The notes beneath the pieces are model-generated. The model worked only from the letters and a program-made list of their open reading frames with translations, had not been told where the DNA came from and did not search any database. From Xanthobacteraceae bacterium (GTDB taxonomy: Bacteria > Pseudomonadota > Alphaproteobacteria > Rhizobiales > Xanthobacteraceae), in NCBI GenBank assembly GCA_024508855.1, contig JANINJ010000026.1:62001-126000 (forward strand): a stretch of 64,000 nucleotides of DNA, given 5' to 3'. The translations under genes and the position numbers were made by a program. Positions 43,590 through 52,831 of this stretch are shown here, one piece after another. The first letter of the stretch is position 1; each line of letters opens with the position of its first letter.

Positions 43590-45317
43590 ATGCCTAGCGA
43601 GCTCAGCTTGTCCGTCGGGCAATATTCCGACAAGGGGCGCAAGGAAACCAACCAGGATTTTCATGGCGTTCTGATTCCGGGCGAGCCGTTGCTGTCGATG
43701 AAAGGCATCGCAGTCGTTCTCACCGACGGGATCAGCAGCAGCGATGTCAGCCGGGTCGCCAGCGAGTCCGCCGTCAAGAGTTTTCTCACCGACTACTACT
43801 GCACATCGGAAACCTGGTCGGTGAAGACCTCGGTGCAGCGCGTGATCGCTGCGACCAACTCCTGGCTGCACGCGCAGACACGGCGAGGGCGGCATCCTTA
43901 CGATAGTGACAAGGGTTATGTCTGTACGCTCAGCGCGATCGTCTTCAAATCGACCACAGCGCACATCTTCCATATCGGCGATTGCCGCGTCTATCGCGTC
44001 GCCGGGAATACGCTGGAGCAACTGACCGACGATCACCGTGTGGTCATCTCGTCCGCGGAAAGCTATCTGGGTCGCGCGCTTGGCGTAAATCCGCGGATCG
44101 AGATCGACTACCGGCCGGTTGCCCTTGAGGCCGGTGAGGTGTTCGTGCTGGCGACCGACGGCGTATACGAATACGTGTCGCCGCGCTTCATCACCGAGAC
44201 GATCGCGGCCAATGCCGACGATCTCGATTCCGCAGCGCGTGTGATCGTGCAGGCATCGTTCGATCAGGGCAGTCCGGACAATCTCACGGTTCAGATCGTC
44301 AGGGTGGATCAACTTCCCGATGCCGAAACCGGCGAGTTGATGCGCGTGCCCGAATTGCCGCTGCCGCCACTATTGGAGGCGCGCGCGGTGTTCGACGGCT
44401 ACCGGATCATCCGGGAGATTCACGCCAGCAGCCGCAGCCATATCTATCTCGCTACCGACATGAGTACCGACGGTCTCGTTGCACTCAAGATACCTTCCAT
44501 CGATTTGCGGGACGATCAGGCCTATCTCAGGCGTTTCATGATCGAGGAGTGGGTCGCGCGCCGGATCGACAGTCCACACGTACTCAAACCGCAGGTGCAG
44601 TCCAGGCCACGGCACTATCTCTATGCAGCAATGGAGTTCGTCGAAGGGCAGACCCTGACGCAATGGATGATCGACAACCCGAGGCCGGATCTGGAAACCG
44701 TGCGCAAGATTGTCGAGCAGATCGCCAGCGGCCTGAACGCCTTCCATCAGAAGGAAATGCTGCATCAGGATCTTCGGCCCGACAACATCATGATCGATGC
44801 CACCGGCACCGTCAGGATCATCGATTTCGGCTCGACGCGTGTCGCGGGCGTGGCCGAAGCCCTGCCGGCAGCCGGGGAGGACATCCTCGGAACGGTTCAA
44901 TACACCGCGCCGGAGTATTTCCTCGGAACCATCGGCACGCCGCAAGCCGATCTCTATTCGCTTGGCGTGATCGCCTATCAGATGCTGACCGGCGAGTTGC
45001 CGTTCGGCGCTTCGGCCGCTCGCGCCCGTACCCGGTCGCAGCAGCGAAAGCTGAAGTACAGATCGGCCGCAAATGGCGATCGAAATATTCCAGTCTGGAT
45101 CGACGGCGCTCTGAGGAAGGCGGTGCATCCGGATCCGGCGGGGCGATACGACGCGCTGTCGGCGTTCGTGTTCGATCTCCGCCATCCCAACCCGGCATAT
45201 CTGTCGTCATCGGCGCCGTTGCTGGAGCGCAATCCCGTCATCTTCTGGCAGTGCGTGTCCTTGCTGCTGGCCGGGTGTGTCGCGGCGCTTCTGCTGCACG
45301 CGGCCTTCTTGCGATGA
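43590..45317 (+). CDS. PP2C phosphatase-Ser/Thr kinase fusion with C-terminal membrane anchor
   Basis: 575 residues from the ATG at 43590 (a GTG at 43578 is in frame). The N-terminal PP2C-type domain (about 1-235) has DKGRKETNQDF, LTDGISSSDV (the usual DGMGG is altered), IGDCRVYRVAG and SPDNLTVQIVRVD. The kinase domain (about 265-520) has VALKI (Lys about 299), HQDLRPDNIMID in place of HRD, DFGST, and GTVQYTAPEY activation end; the glycine loop is atypical (IHASSRSHIY). A last helix FWQCVSLLLAGCVAALLLHAAFL (about 550-572) anchors it. Such fusions recur beside nitrate/nitrite assimilation genes, so it may switch the FNT channel or reductase post-translationally; the target is unknown. Confidence 0.9.
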   Translation: MPSELSLSVGQYSDKGRKETNQDFHGVLIPGEPLLSMKGIAVVLTDGISSSDVSRVASESAVKSFLTDYYCTSETWSVKTSVQRVIAATNSWLHAQTRRGRHPYDSDKGYVCTLSAIVFKSTTAHIFHIGDCRVYRVAGNTLEQLTDDHRVVISSAESYLGRALGVNPRIEIDYRPVALEAGEVFVLATDGVYEYVSPRFITETIAANADDLDSAARVIVQASFDQGSPDNLTVQIVRVDQLPDAETGELMRVPELPLPPLLEARAVFDGYRIIREIHASSRSHIYLATDMSTDGLVALKIPSIDLRDDQAYLRRFMIEEWVARRIDSPHVLKPQVQSRPRHYLYAAMEFVEGQTLTQWMIDNPRPDLETVRKIVEQIASGLNAFHQKEMLHQDLRPDNIMIDATGTVRIIDFGSTRVAGVAEALPAAGEDILGTVQYTAPEYFLGTIGTPQADLYSLGVIAYQMLTGELPFGASAARARTRSQQRKLKYRSAANGDRNIPVWIDGALRKAVHPDPAGRYDALSAFVFDLRHPNPAYLSSSAPLLERNPVIFWQCVSLLLAGCVAALLLHAAFLR

Positions 45318-45454
45318 ACGAAATTAGTGCAGCGCACAAACAATAGGCAACTCCGCTGAAATCGCTGGCACCGGGCCGTTGCGCGAAAGTTCGCGCGTAA
45401 GGGCTAATTTGCCACAAGCATCTGATTTAGCTGAAAAATTACTGCCCGGATGCG

Positions 45455-45470
45455 TGGCACGGAAATTGAT
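45455..45470 (+). promoter_or_regulatory. possible second sigma-54 promoter before nirA
   Basis: TGGCACG-GAAA-TTGAT at 45455-45470 has the -24 box and the correct spacing, but the -12 box has GA where GC is nearly invariant, so strength is doubtful. A short hairpin (GCGCGA-AAGT-TCGCGC, 45381-45396) lies upstream. The 239-base gap after the kinase gene would allow an independent promoter. Confidence 0.3.
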
Positions 45471-45556
45471 TAGGCAATGCTGTGGAGCTTTGGCTCCGAC
45501 CTGAAACCAACAGTCGGTTCCATTCGGGGCCGAACAGCAGAGAATCGCCGCGCACG

Positions 45557-47353
45557 ATGAAGCACGAAACTGTCACGGAAAACTTCAGCGACGAACAGAA
45601 GCGCTATCTCGAAGGCTTCATGTCCGGCCTTCAGATCGGGCGCGTCGGGCGCGGCGCTGTGCTCGGTGGTGCAAAGAGCGAAGCCAAAGCCGATCCCGAA
45701 CCGACCGGGCCGGATGCCGCGCACCTGAAGGCGCAGGATCGGTTTCTCCGCGACGGCAAGAAATTATCCGACCCGGAGAAGTTCAAGCGCGAGCAGCATC
45801 CGTTCGATGCCTATGAGCGGCTGAAGGAGCAGGCGCGCACCAACACGCCGCCGACGCCTGCGGATAATTTCCGCTGGCGCTATTACGGCATGTTTTATGT
45901 CGCCCCGGCCCAGACCTCCTACATGTGCCGGCTGCGCATTCCGAACGGCATACTCAGGCACGGACAGTTCGCAGGACTTGCCGATCTCGCCGAGCGATAT
46001 GGCGGCGGCTACGCGCATGTCACGACGCGCGCGAACATCCAGATCCGCGAAATCGAGCCGAAGAACACGGTGCCGATGATCGAGGAGATTCAGGATCTCG
46101 GATTGTGCTCGCGCGGCTCGGGAGCGGACAACATTCGCAATGTCACCGGCACACCGACGGCCGGGATCGATCCGGTGGAGTTGCTCGACACGCGGCCATA
46201 TGCGCGGGAATGGCATTTCCACATCCTGAACGATCGGTCGTTGATCGGCCTGCCGCGTAAGTTCAACGTGGCGTTCGACGGGGCAGGGATCATTCCCGTG
46301 CTCGAAGACACCAACGACATCGCCTTCGCCGCGGCGGAGGTGAAGGAAGGCTTCGGCGTCGAGCCGGGCATCTGGTTCCGCCTCGGTCTCGGCGGGATCA
46401 CCGGCCACAAGGATTTCGCTCGCGATACCGGCGTCATCGTCAAGCCGTCCGAGACGACGATGGTGGCCGATGCCATCGTGCGCGTGTTCACCGAGCATGG
46501 CGATCGGACCAATCGTCTGAAGGCGCGATTGAAGTATGTGCTCGATGCCATGGGTTTCGACAGGTTTCTCGAACTGGTCGAGGAGCGATTGGGTCGCAAG
46601 CTGGCGCGAGTCGGTGCCGACGCAATCGCTCCCCGGCCAGACCATGACCGGTCGGCGCATATCGGCGTGCATGCGCAGAAGCAGCCGGGAATGAACTGGA
46701 TCGGCGTCGTGCTGCCGGTCGGCAGACTGACGCCCGAGCAGATGCGCGGCCTCGCGACAATTTCCCACGATCTGGGCGACGGCGATATCCGGCTTACGGT
46801 GTGGCAGAATCTGCTGATCTCCGGCGTGGCGGATGCGAACGTGCCTCTCGCAATTGCTGCGATCGAAGCGCTCGACCTCGCAGTCAAGGCGTCGTCGATC
46901 CGCGCGGGACTGGTTGCCTGCACGGGCAATGCGGGCTGCAAGTTCGCGGCATCCGATACCAAGCGTCACGGCGACGCCATTGCATCGTGGTGCGAGGAGC
47001 GGGTGAAGATCGACGGCCCGCTTAACGTTCATTTGACCGGGTGTCATCACTCCTGCGCGCAGCACTATATCGGCGATATCGGCTTGCTGGCGGCCAAGGT
47101 GTCCATCAACGAGGAGGGCGATACGGTCGAAGGCTATCACCTCTATGCCGGCGGCGGCTTCGGTGCCGACGCCGGCATAGCACAGGAGGTCTATCGCGAC
47201 GTGAAGGCGGAAGACACGCCGACAGCGGTCGAGCGGCTGCTTCGCGCCTATCTGGCCAATCGCACGTCGCCGGACGAAACCTTCGTGGCGTTCTCGCGGC
47301 GGCATGACGGCGAGGCGTTGCGGAAACTGGCCGACGCGGAGGTGATGGCATGA
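45557..47353 (+). CDS. nirA: siroheme nitrite reductase, NirA type
   Basis: Reduces nitrite to ammonium with six electrons on a [4Fe-4S]-siroheme centre; sulfite reduction is the alternative. 598 residues from the ATG at 45557. Two ferredoxin-like half domains alternate with siroheme-binding domains: FRWRYYGMFYVAPAQTSYMCRLRIPNG near 100, YAHVTTRANIQIREI (about 153-167), and the cluster ligands in CTGNAGCKFAASDTKRH (about 453-470) and TGCHHSCAQHYIGDIGLL (about 494-511). The C-x5-C and C-x3-C spacing is intact. The product overlaps the next gene by four bases, so reductase and flavoprotein are made together. The neighbouring FNT transporter supports nitrite as substrate. Confidence 0.9.
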   Translation: MKHETVTENFSDEQKRYLEGFMSGLQIGRVGRGAVLGGAKSEAKADPEPTGPDAAHLKAQDRFLRDGKKLSDPEKFKREQHPFDAYERLKEQARTNTPPTPADNFRWRYYGMFYVAPAQTSYMCRLRIPNGILRHGQFAGLADLAERYGGGYAHVTTRANIQIREIEPKNTVPMIEEIQDLGLCSRGSGADNIRNVTGTPTAGIDPVELLDTRPYAREWHFHILNDRSLIGLPRKFNVAFDGAGIIPVLEDTNDIAFAAAEVKEGFGVEPGIWFRLGLGGITGHKDFARDTGVIVKPSETTMVADAIVRVFTEHGDRTNRLKARLKYVLDAMGFDRFLELVEERLGRKLARVGADAIAPRPDHDRSAHIGVHAQKQPGMNWIGVVLPVGRLTPEQMRGLATISHDLGDGDIRLTVWQNLLISGVADANVPLAIAAIEALDLAVKASSIRAGLVACTGNAGCKFAASDTKRHGDAIASWCEERVKIDGPLNVHLTGCHHSCAQHYIGDIGLLAAKVSINEEGDTVEGYHLYAGGGFGADAGIAQEVYRDVKAEDTPTAVERLLRAYLANRTSPDETFVAFSRRHDGEALRKLADAEVMA

Positions 47354-48954
47354 ACCAGATCACGCCGTCTGCGCGACTGGAAGTCATTCCGGCATCGGCG
47401 CCGTTCTCCGAAAGCCAGCGGGCATGGCTGAACGGCTTTCTCGTCGGGTTGCTGGAACTCGACGGCGCCGTGCCGCTTTCGCCGGAACAGAACAGTGCCG
47501 TCGTCAACGGCGTCGTTGGAGATGGCGACGACGGCGAAGCGCCGTGGCACGATCAGACCATGCCCATCGCCGACCGCATGAAGCTTGCGGAAGGGCGGCC
47601 GTTGCGCCGGCGGATGATGGCAGCGATGGCGCAGCAGGATTGCGGCCAGTGCGGCTACAACTGCAACGACTATGCGGACGCGCTCGCCAGCAAGGCGGAA
47701 GGCAGGATCAATCTGTGCGTGCCCGGCGGCAAGGAAACCGCCCGCATGCTGAAAAGCCTGCACGAAGAACTGGAGAAGGCCCCGGGAGCGGCTGCCGCCG
47801 AAGCGTCGCCGGCGCCCGCGGCCGCACCGGTCCCCGGAACGCTCGGCCGTTCGCGGGATAATCCGACGCTTGCCAAATTCATCTCCCGCCGGTTGCTCAA
47901 CAAGCCCGGATCGGAAAAGGAAACCTGGCACATCGAGTTCGATCTGGAAGGAAGCGGCATCGACTATGTCGTCGGCGACTCGTTCGGCGTGTTCGCGCGC
48001 AACGATCTCGGGCTGGTCGATCAGATCATCGCGGTGCTCGGTGCCTCGCATACCGTTCAGGTCAACGGCAAGGAACTGCGCGATGTGCTGCGCGATGACG
48101 TGTCGTTGTCGCCCGCGCCGGACAAGCTGTTCGAGTTGCTATCGTTCGTGAGCGGCGGCGCGTTGCGCGAGAAGGCACGCGCACTGGCGCAGGGCGAGGA
48201 TCCCGACGGCGATGCGGCCCATCTCGACGTTCTCGCCGCCTTGCAGAAATTCATGGGCGTGCGGCCGCATCCGGAAGCCTTCATCGAGGCGCTGGAGCCG
48301 CTGCAGCCGCGGCTGTATTCGATCTCGTCGTCGCACAATGCGACGCCGGGGCGACTGTCGCTCACCGTCGATACAGTGCGTTATATCATTAGCAAGCGTC
48401 AGCGGCTGGGGTTGGCTTCGACCTTCCTCGCGGAACGGATCAATCCGGGAGATGAATTCAGGGTCTATGTCCAGAAGGCGCATGGTTTTGCGCTGCCCGA
48501 AAATCCCGATACGCCGATCGTCATGATCGGTCCCGGCACCGGCGTGGCGCCGTTCCGTGCCTTCCTTCACGACCGCGCGGCGACGAAGGCGAGCGGCCGC
48601 AACTGGCTGTTCTTCGGCCATCAGCGCAGCGATCGCGATTTCTTCTATGCCGATGAGCTGAATGCGATGAAGACGTCCGGCGCATTGACACGGCTGTCGC
48701 TGGCGTGGTCGCGCGATGGCGAGAAGAAGTTCTACGTGCAGGACCGCATGCGCGAGGTGGGACGCGATCTGTGGAATTGGCTGGCAGACGGCGCGCACGT
48801 GTACGTCTGCGGTGATGCCAAGCGCATGGCGAAGGATGTCGAACGGGCGCTGGTCGATATCGTCGCGCAGTTCGGGGCACGGACGACGGACGAGGCGGTC
48901 AGCTTCGTCGCGGAACTGAAAAAACGAGGGCGGTATCAGCAGGACGTTTACTGA
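47350..48954 (+). CDS. Fe-S/FAD/NADPH oxidoreductase, electron donor to the nitrite reductase (CysJ-like)
   Basis: 534 residues. The first 60 residues repeat the AWLNGFLVGLLELDG docking-like segment seen at the start of NirA (SDEQKRYLEGFMSGL), then a [4Fe-4S]-type domain with CGQCGYNCNDYADAL and a distal Cys in LCVPGGKE (about 97-122). The flavin reductase part (about 185-534) has the FAD motif RLYSISSS (about 319), GPGTGVAPFRAFL for NADPH (about 394), and ends in the usual aromatic VY. The flavodoxin (FMN) domain of CysJ is missing, replaced by the Fe-S domain, so electrons would pass NADPH to FAD to Fe-S to NirA. Start overlaps the nirA stop (ATGA). Confidence 0.88.
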   Translation: MNQITPSARLEVIPASAPFSESQRAWLNGFLVGLLELDGAVPLSPEQNSAVVNGVVGDGDDGEAPWHDQTMPIADRMKLAEGRPLRRRMMAAMAQQDCGQCGYNCNDYADALASKAEGRINLCVPGGKETARMLKSLHEELEKAPGAAAAEASPAPAAAPVPGTLGRSRDNPTLAKFISRRLLNKPGSEKETWHIEFDLEGSGIDYVVGDSFGVFARNDLGLVDQIIAVLGASHTVQVNGKELRDVLRDDVSLSPAPDKLFELLSFVSGGALREKARALAQGEDPDGDAAHLDVLAALQKFMGVRPHPEAFIEALEPLQPRLYSISSSHNATPGRLSLTVDTVRYIISKRQRLGLASTFLAERINPGDEFRVYVQKAHGFALPENPDTPIVMIGPGTGVAPFRAFLHDRAATKASGRNWLFFGHQRSDRDFFYADELNAMKTSGALTRLSLAWSRDGEKKFYVQDRMREVGRDLWNWLADGAHVYVCGDAKRMAKDVERALVDIVAQFGARTTDEAVSFVAELKKRGRYQQDVY

Positions 48955-49132
48955 GAGTCGCAGGATTCACCAAAAAAGCCGGCGAATAAATTGTTCGTCG
49001 AACGGGTCTTGGAGAGAAATTTGATCTGCCGGCAGGGGGTTGCGCGCAACCCCTGTCGTTATTTCACGGACGCTCTTGCCGCTGGCGATGGCGGCGCTTC
49101 AATGTTGCACATCAAGGCGTTGGAGACTGTCC

Positions 49133-49279
49133 ATGAACGACCCCGAAGCTCCCCTGTTTCCCTATGCACGAGTGCTGTCCGGCCGCACCGAAGATCGCGT
49201 GCACGCCGTTGCGCTGTGCACCGCCTTCATCCTGATCGCCGCTGTGTTGTTCGGCACGCTGTCGTTCCGGCCGTTCTAG
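49133..49279 (+). CDS. 48-residue single-span membrane protein
   Basis: A short frame with a good ribosome binding site (GGAG seven bases before the ATG at 49133). A polar N-terminus of about 24 residues (MNDPEAPLFPYARVLSGRTEDR) leads into one hydrophobic helix (VALCTAFILIAAVLFGTL). It lies 178 bases after the reductase gene on the same strand and could be a small subunit or regulator of that system or of the FNT channel, but nothing proves it. I do not recognise a family. A longer in-frame form starting at 49040 is less likely. Confidence 0.5.
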   Translation: MNDPEAPLFPYARVLSGRTEDRVHAVALCTAFILIAAVLFGTLSFRPF

Positions 49280-49315
49280 AACCGGATTCCGATACCGGCC
49301 GACAATGAGCGGCCG

Positions 49316-50071
49316 TCAGAACGGACGGACCTCGATCCCGCTATCCTTGAGCGCCTGCCGAACCGCACGCGCGATCTCAACCGCTCCCGGCGTATCGCCG
49401 TGAATGCAGACCGTGTCGAGTTGCACCTTGATCGTTTTGCCCGAGACCGAGACGACGGCGCGGTCCTGCACCATCCGCACGACGCGCTGGGCGATCTGCG
49501 CGGTGTCGTGCAGCACGGCGCCCGGCTTGCGCCGCGACACCAGCGTGGCGTCGTCCTCATAGGCGCGGTCGGCAAACACTTCATGGACCAGAGGCAGTCC
49601 CGCCGCTTCGCCCGCGGTGACGAGCCGCGAGTTCGCCAGCACGACGAATTTGAGATTGCGGTCCACCGCCTTGATGGCGGATGCGATGGCGCGCGCGGTC
49701 ATGTCGTCCTCGCAGGCGACATTCGATAGCGCGCCGTGCGCCTTGACGTGCGTAACCTTGTGACCCGCGAGCGCCGCAACCGCCTGCAACGCGCCGATCT
49801 GGTAAGCCACGAGATTCTCGATTTCGGCGGCGCTCAGTCCGGCCACCGGCCGGCGCCCGAAGCCATGAAGGTCGCGATAGCCCGGATGCGCGCCGACATT
49901 GACGCCGCGCGCCTTGGCGAGTTGCACGGTCTTGCGCATGATGTCGGCATCGCCGGCATGAAACCCGCAGGCGACGTTCACGCTGGTCGCGAGATCGATC
50001 ATCGCGGCGTCGTTGCCCATCTCCCACGCGCCAAAACCTTCGCCGAGGTCGCAGTTCAGATCGATCGTCAT
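49316..50071 (-). CDS. pxpA: 5-oxoprolinase subunit PxpA (LamB/YcsF family)
   Basis: 251 residues from the ATG at 50071. With PxpB and PxpC it hydrolyses 5-oxoproline (pyroglutamate) to glutamate using ATP. Family marks: [21 protein letters not shown] (1-21), [14 protein letters not shown] (about 36-49), [15 protein letters not shown] (about 62-76), [10 protein letters not shown] (about 117-126) and [22 protein letters not shown] (about 166-187). It is the third gene of a minus-strand pxpB-pxpC-pxpA operon, 37 bases after pxpC, an order common in proteobacteria. Confidence 0.95.
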   Translation of the reverse strand: MTIDLNCDLGEGFGAWEMGNDAAMIDLATSVNVACGFHAGDADIMRKTVQLAKARGVNVGAHPGYRDLHGFGRRPVAGLSAAEIENLVAYQIGALQAVAALAGHKVTHVKAHGALSNVACEDDMTARAIASAIKAVDRNLKFVVLANSRLVTAGEAAGLPLVHEVFADRAYEDDATLVSRRKPGAVLHDTAQIAQRVVRMVQDRAVVSVSGKTIKVQLDTVCIHGDTPGAVEIARAVRQALKDSGIEVRPF

Positions 50072-50108
50072 GAGGTTCGCTCCGTGTCGTGTCTTTCTTG
50101 TCTTGGGT

Positions 50109-51155
50109 TCACGGTTGATGGCCGGACGAGTTGTCGGGCTGCCAGGTGCCGGCATCGAATGCATTCACGGCCGCGCCGGCGACGTTGGCATTTTGCAGCG
50201 CTTCGATATTGAAATCAAAGCCGCCCGGTTCGCGCAACCGGCTCGGCAGACTGTGCAGCAACGCGTCCATCGCGCGCGCCGCGGCCTGCGCATCCCTCAT
50301 GCTCACGGCCTTGAAGCGAAAGCCGCGCCCGGCGGGAATCTGCGCGAAGCGTCCGATGTCGGCGCTAATGACAGTGGCGATCTTCGGGTAGCCGCCGGTG
50401 GTGCCGCGATCCGGCATCAGCACGATGGGCTGTCCGTTGCCGGGAACCTGAATGCTGCCGTTCACGGTGCCGTCGGACACGATGTTATGTCCGTGAAGAT
50501 GCTTGATGACCGGTCCCTCCAGCCGATAGCCCATGCGATCGCTGGTGCCGGAGATTTTCCATTCGCTGTCGAGAAAGAGGCTGAGCGCGTCACCGAACTC
50601 ATCGTCCTGCGGTCCGGGCACAATCCTGATCGGCCCATCGGACTTGGCGGGAAGAGCGATGGAACGTTCGCCGGACACCGACGCCGCGGCGACCTGCAAT
50701 TCATCGCCGGACTGCAGCGGGCGAGGGTAGGGGCTTCCCAATCCGGCTCGCGCATTGACGGCGAGGCTGCCGAACATCGGCACGCCCGGGATACCGCCGC
50801 CGATGGCCAGATAGCTGAAGACTTCGCCGCGCGCCGATCCCAGCGTGAGGCTTTCGCCGTCCGCCAGCGTCAACGACTGCAGCAGCGGTACGTCGTGCGC
50901 GCCGACCTTGGCGCTACGCGGCGCGCCGGCGACCGCGATGCGGATCGCTCCGTCGCGCGCTGTGAACGTGGCGCTTAAAGGTCCGAGTTCGATGGCCGCG
51001 CCGAACATTGGATTACCCGCCAGGCAATTCGCGGCGGCAAGCGCCAGCCGATCCATCGCGCCGCTCGGTGTCAGGCCGTAGCGTTGCGCGCCATAGCGTC
51101 CGCCGTCCTGCACGGAGGTCGCGGGGCCGACCGCTGTGACGACGAGCTTGCTCAT
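50109..51155 (-). CDS. pxpC: 5-oxoprolinase subunit PxpC (KipA/biotin-dependent carboxyltransferase family)
   Basis: 348 residues from the ATG at 51155, which overlaps the pxpB stop (ATGA); the longer in-frame form would read through pxpB and is rejected. Marks of the family: [27 protein letters not shown] near the start (about 8-34), [38 protein letters not shown] (about 115-130), VVP-like [11 protein letters not shown] (about 185), [11 protein letters not shown] (about 215) and [20 protein letters not shown] (about 255-274). Works with PxpA and PxpB. Homology to urea amidolyase explains alternative database names. Confidence 0.95.
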   Translation of the reverse strand: MSKLVVTAVGPATSVQDGGRYGAQRYGLTPSGAMDRLALAAANCLAGNPMFGAAIELGPLSATFTARDGAIRIAVAGAPRSAKVGAHDVPLLQSLTLADGESLTLGSARGEVFSYLAIGGGIPGVPMFGSLAVNARAGLGSPYPRPLQSGDELQVAAASVSGERSIALPAKSDGPIRIVPGPQDDEFGDALSLFLDSEWKISGTSDRMGYRLEGPVIKHLHGHNIVSDGTVNGSIQVPGNGQPIVLMPDRGTTGGYPKIATVISADIGRFAQIPAGRGFRFKAVSMRDAQAAARAMDALLHSLPSRLREPGGFDFNIEALQNANVAGAAVNAFDAGTWQPDNSSGHQP

Positions 51156-51883
51156 GACGCGACCAGCTCGGCGACGATTTCGCCATGCTCTGCCGCACGG
51201 TCGCGCTCGATGAATTCCTTGGCCTCGATCGGGTAAAAGATCACCTCGTCGCCGGGCTCGAGCAGGAACACCGGTTCGCGGTTGAACTGATAGGTTCGCA
51301 CCGGCGTGCGCCCCAACAGATGCCAGCCGTTCGGGCCTGCAAGACATTGAATGCCGGCCTGCACTCCGCCGATCGGAATTGTGCCGGCCGGAGTCACCAG
51401 GCGAGGATTCAGGCGGCGCGACAGTTCGAGCGTCGGATCGAGGCCGCTGAGATACGACCAGCCCGGCGTGAAGCCGATCATGGCGACGCGATAGGTCGCG
51501 CCGGCATGCCGGGCAATCAACGTTTCGGTTGATAGATCGAGCGCCTTCGCAGTCTCTTCAAGGTCGATGCCGTATTCGCCGCCATAGGTCACGGGAATGC
51601 GCCAGCGGCGGGCTGCCTCGCGCTGCGTCGGCGGCTGTTGCGCGAGGGCCGACAGGTTTGCGCCGAGCGTTTCGTAATCGACTCGGAGTGGATCGTAGTG
51701 CACCAGCAGCGACCTATAGGTCGGCACCGTTTCCGTGACGCCGTCGACCGGCGAGGTCATCAGCAGGCGATCCAGCGCCAGTACGCGCCGGTTGGCCTCG
51801 TCATCGATTGTGCGGCTGAATTCAACCGTGATGGCGGCGTCGCCACTCGGCAGAATGCGAGGCGGGGAAAGCGTTGCGGCCAT
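51152..51883 (-). CDS. pxpB: 5-oxoprolinase subunit PxpB (KipI/allophanate hydrolase subunit 1 family)
   Basis: 243 residues from the ATG at 51883 (MAATLSPPRILPSGDAAITVEF), which matches where relatives begin. The frame stays open upstream with another ATG at 51991, whose extra 36 residues are hydrophobic in part (AMACALAAGLLTG); I consider them untranslated since PxpB is cytoplasmic, but no strong ribosome binding site decides. Marks: VPTYRSLLVHYDP (about 55-67), IPVTYGGEYGIDLEETA (about 98-114), IGFTPGWSYLSGLDP (about 136-150), TPAGTIPIGGVQAGIQCLAGPNGWHLLGRTP (about 165-195). First gene of the pxpBCA operon. Confidence 0.92.
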   Translation of the reverse strand: MAATLSPPRILPSGDAAITVEFSRTIDDEANRRVLALDRLLMTSPVDGVTETVPTYRSLLVHYDPLRVDYETLGANLSALAQQPPTQREAARRWRIPVTYGGEYGIDLEETAKALDLSTETLIARHAGATYRVAMIGFTPGWSYLSGLDPTLELSRRLNPRLVTPAGTIPIGGVQAGIQCLAGPNGWHLLGRTPVRTYQFNREPVFLLEPGDEVIFYPIEAKEFIERDRAAEHGEIVAELVAS

Positions 51884-52122
51884 GCCAGTCAGAAGCCCTG
51901 CTGCGAGTGCACAAGCCATAGCGCGTTTTGATCTTCGTTGGAATCCGGTTTGAGAGAGAAATGCGAGCGACTTCAATAAATTAATATGCATCGCCGTGAT
52001 AAGGTGTGATGATCGGCGGCGAGATTGCCGGCAAAACCGGCAGATTTCGCGCGCTGCACTTGACGCGGTCGCCGCCGCTCGCAAGATGCGCCGCAACCCA
52101 CCCCGACCGGAGCTGTTTTTCG

Positions 52123-52827
52123 ATGTCCCTGACCCCACAAGCCATTGCAACGCTGTCGCATGTCTCCACCGCGACCATCACCACGGTGCTTCTGAAGAAG
52201 GGGCTGCGAAATGTCTGGTTGCGCGGCTCGCGTCCGCTGCTGCCGGGACAGAAGCGGCTGGTCGGCCCGGCCTTCACGCTGCGGTTCGTTCCCGCGCGTG
52301 AAGATCTCGCGACGCCGGAATCATGGTCGTCGCCGATCTCGACACGCACCGCCATCGAGGCGATGCCGGAAGGCTGCATCGCCGTGGTGGATGCCATGGG
52401 CATTACGGACGCGGGAATTTTCGGTGACATCCTTTGCGCGCGCATGGTCAAGCGCAAGGTGACGGCGCTGGTGACCGATGGTGTCGTCCGCGACCTCGAA
52501 GGTGTGCTGGGAACGAACTTGCCGGTGTGGTGCGCGGGGCAGGCGGCGCCGCCTTCGGTTGCGGGCCTGACCTTCGTGGGCTGGGGCGAAGCGATCGGTT
52601 GCGGCGGCGTTGCCGTGTTCCCGAACGACGTCATCGTTGCGGACCAGGACGGCGCGGTGGTGATCCCGCAGGCATTCCTCGATCACGTTCTGGCGGAAGG
52701 CCCGGAACAGGAACGAATGGAAGCGTGGATCGTCAATGAGGTGAACAACGGTGCTTCGTTGCCGGGTCTTTATCCGATGAACGCCGACACCAAGGCCCGC
52801 TACGCCGCATCGAAATCGAAAGGCTAG
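52123..52827 (+). CDS. RraA-like protein (HMG/CHA aldolase family)
   Basis: 234 residues from the ATG at 52123. The fold is shared by RNase E inhibitor RraA and by 4-hydroxy-4-methyl-2-oxoglutarate aldolases. Marks: GLRNVWLRGSRPLL, RLVGPAFTLRFVPA (about 46-59), DAMGITDAGIFGDILCARM (about 90-108, substrate loop GxxxGD-like), TDGVVRDLEGV (about 118-128) with the Arg-Asp-x-Glu set used by the aldolases, and VFPNDVIVADQDGAVVIP (about 165-182). The RDxE set favours a lyase on a small keto acid rather than an RNase E regulator. The cupin gene follows after four bases. Divergent from pxpB. Confidence 0.88.
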   Translation: MSLTPQAIATLSHVSTATITTVLLKKGLRNVWLRGSRPLLPGQKRLVGPAFTLRFVPAREDLATPESWSSPISTRTAIEAMPEGCIAVVDAMGITDAGIFGDILCARMVKRKVTALVTDGVVRDLEGVLGTNLPVWCAGQAAPPSVAGLTFVGWGEAIGCGGVAVFPNDVIVADQDGAVVIPQAFLDHVLAEGPEQERMEAWIVNEVNNGASLPGLYPMNADTKARYAASKSKG

Positions 52828-52831
52828 AGCT

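Noticed and set aside
45372-45392. TGGCAC followed by TTGCG as a sigma-54 promoter (near 45366-45384)
   Set aside because: The GG and GC elements are fourteen bases apart instead of twelve, so it cannot serve as a -24/-12 promoter.
45764-47305. 513-codon open frame on the minus strand
   Set aside because: Shadow of nirA; no domain features, Arg/His-rich composition.
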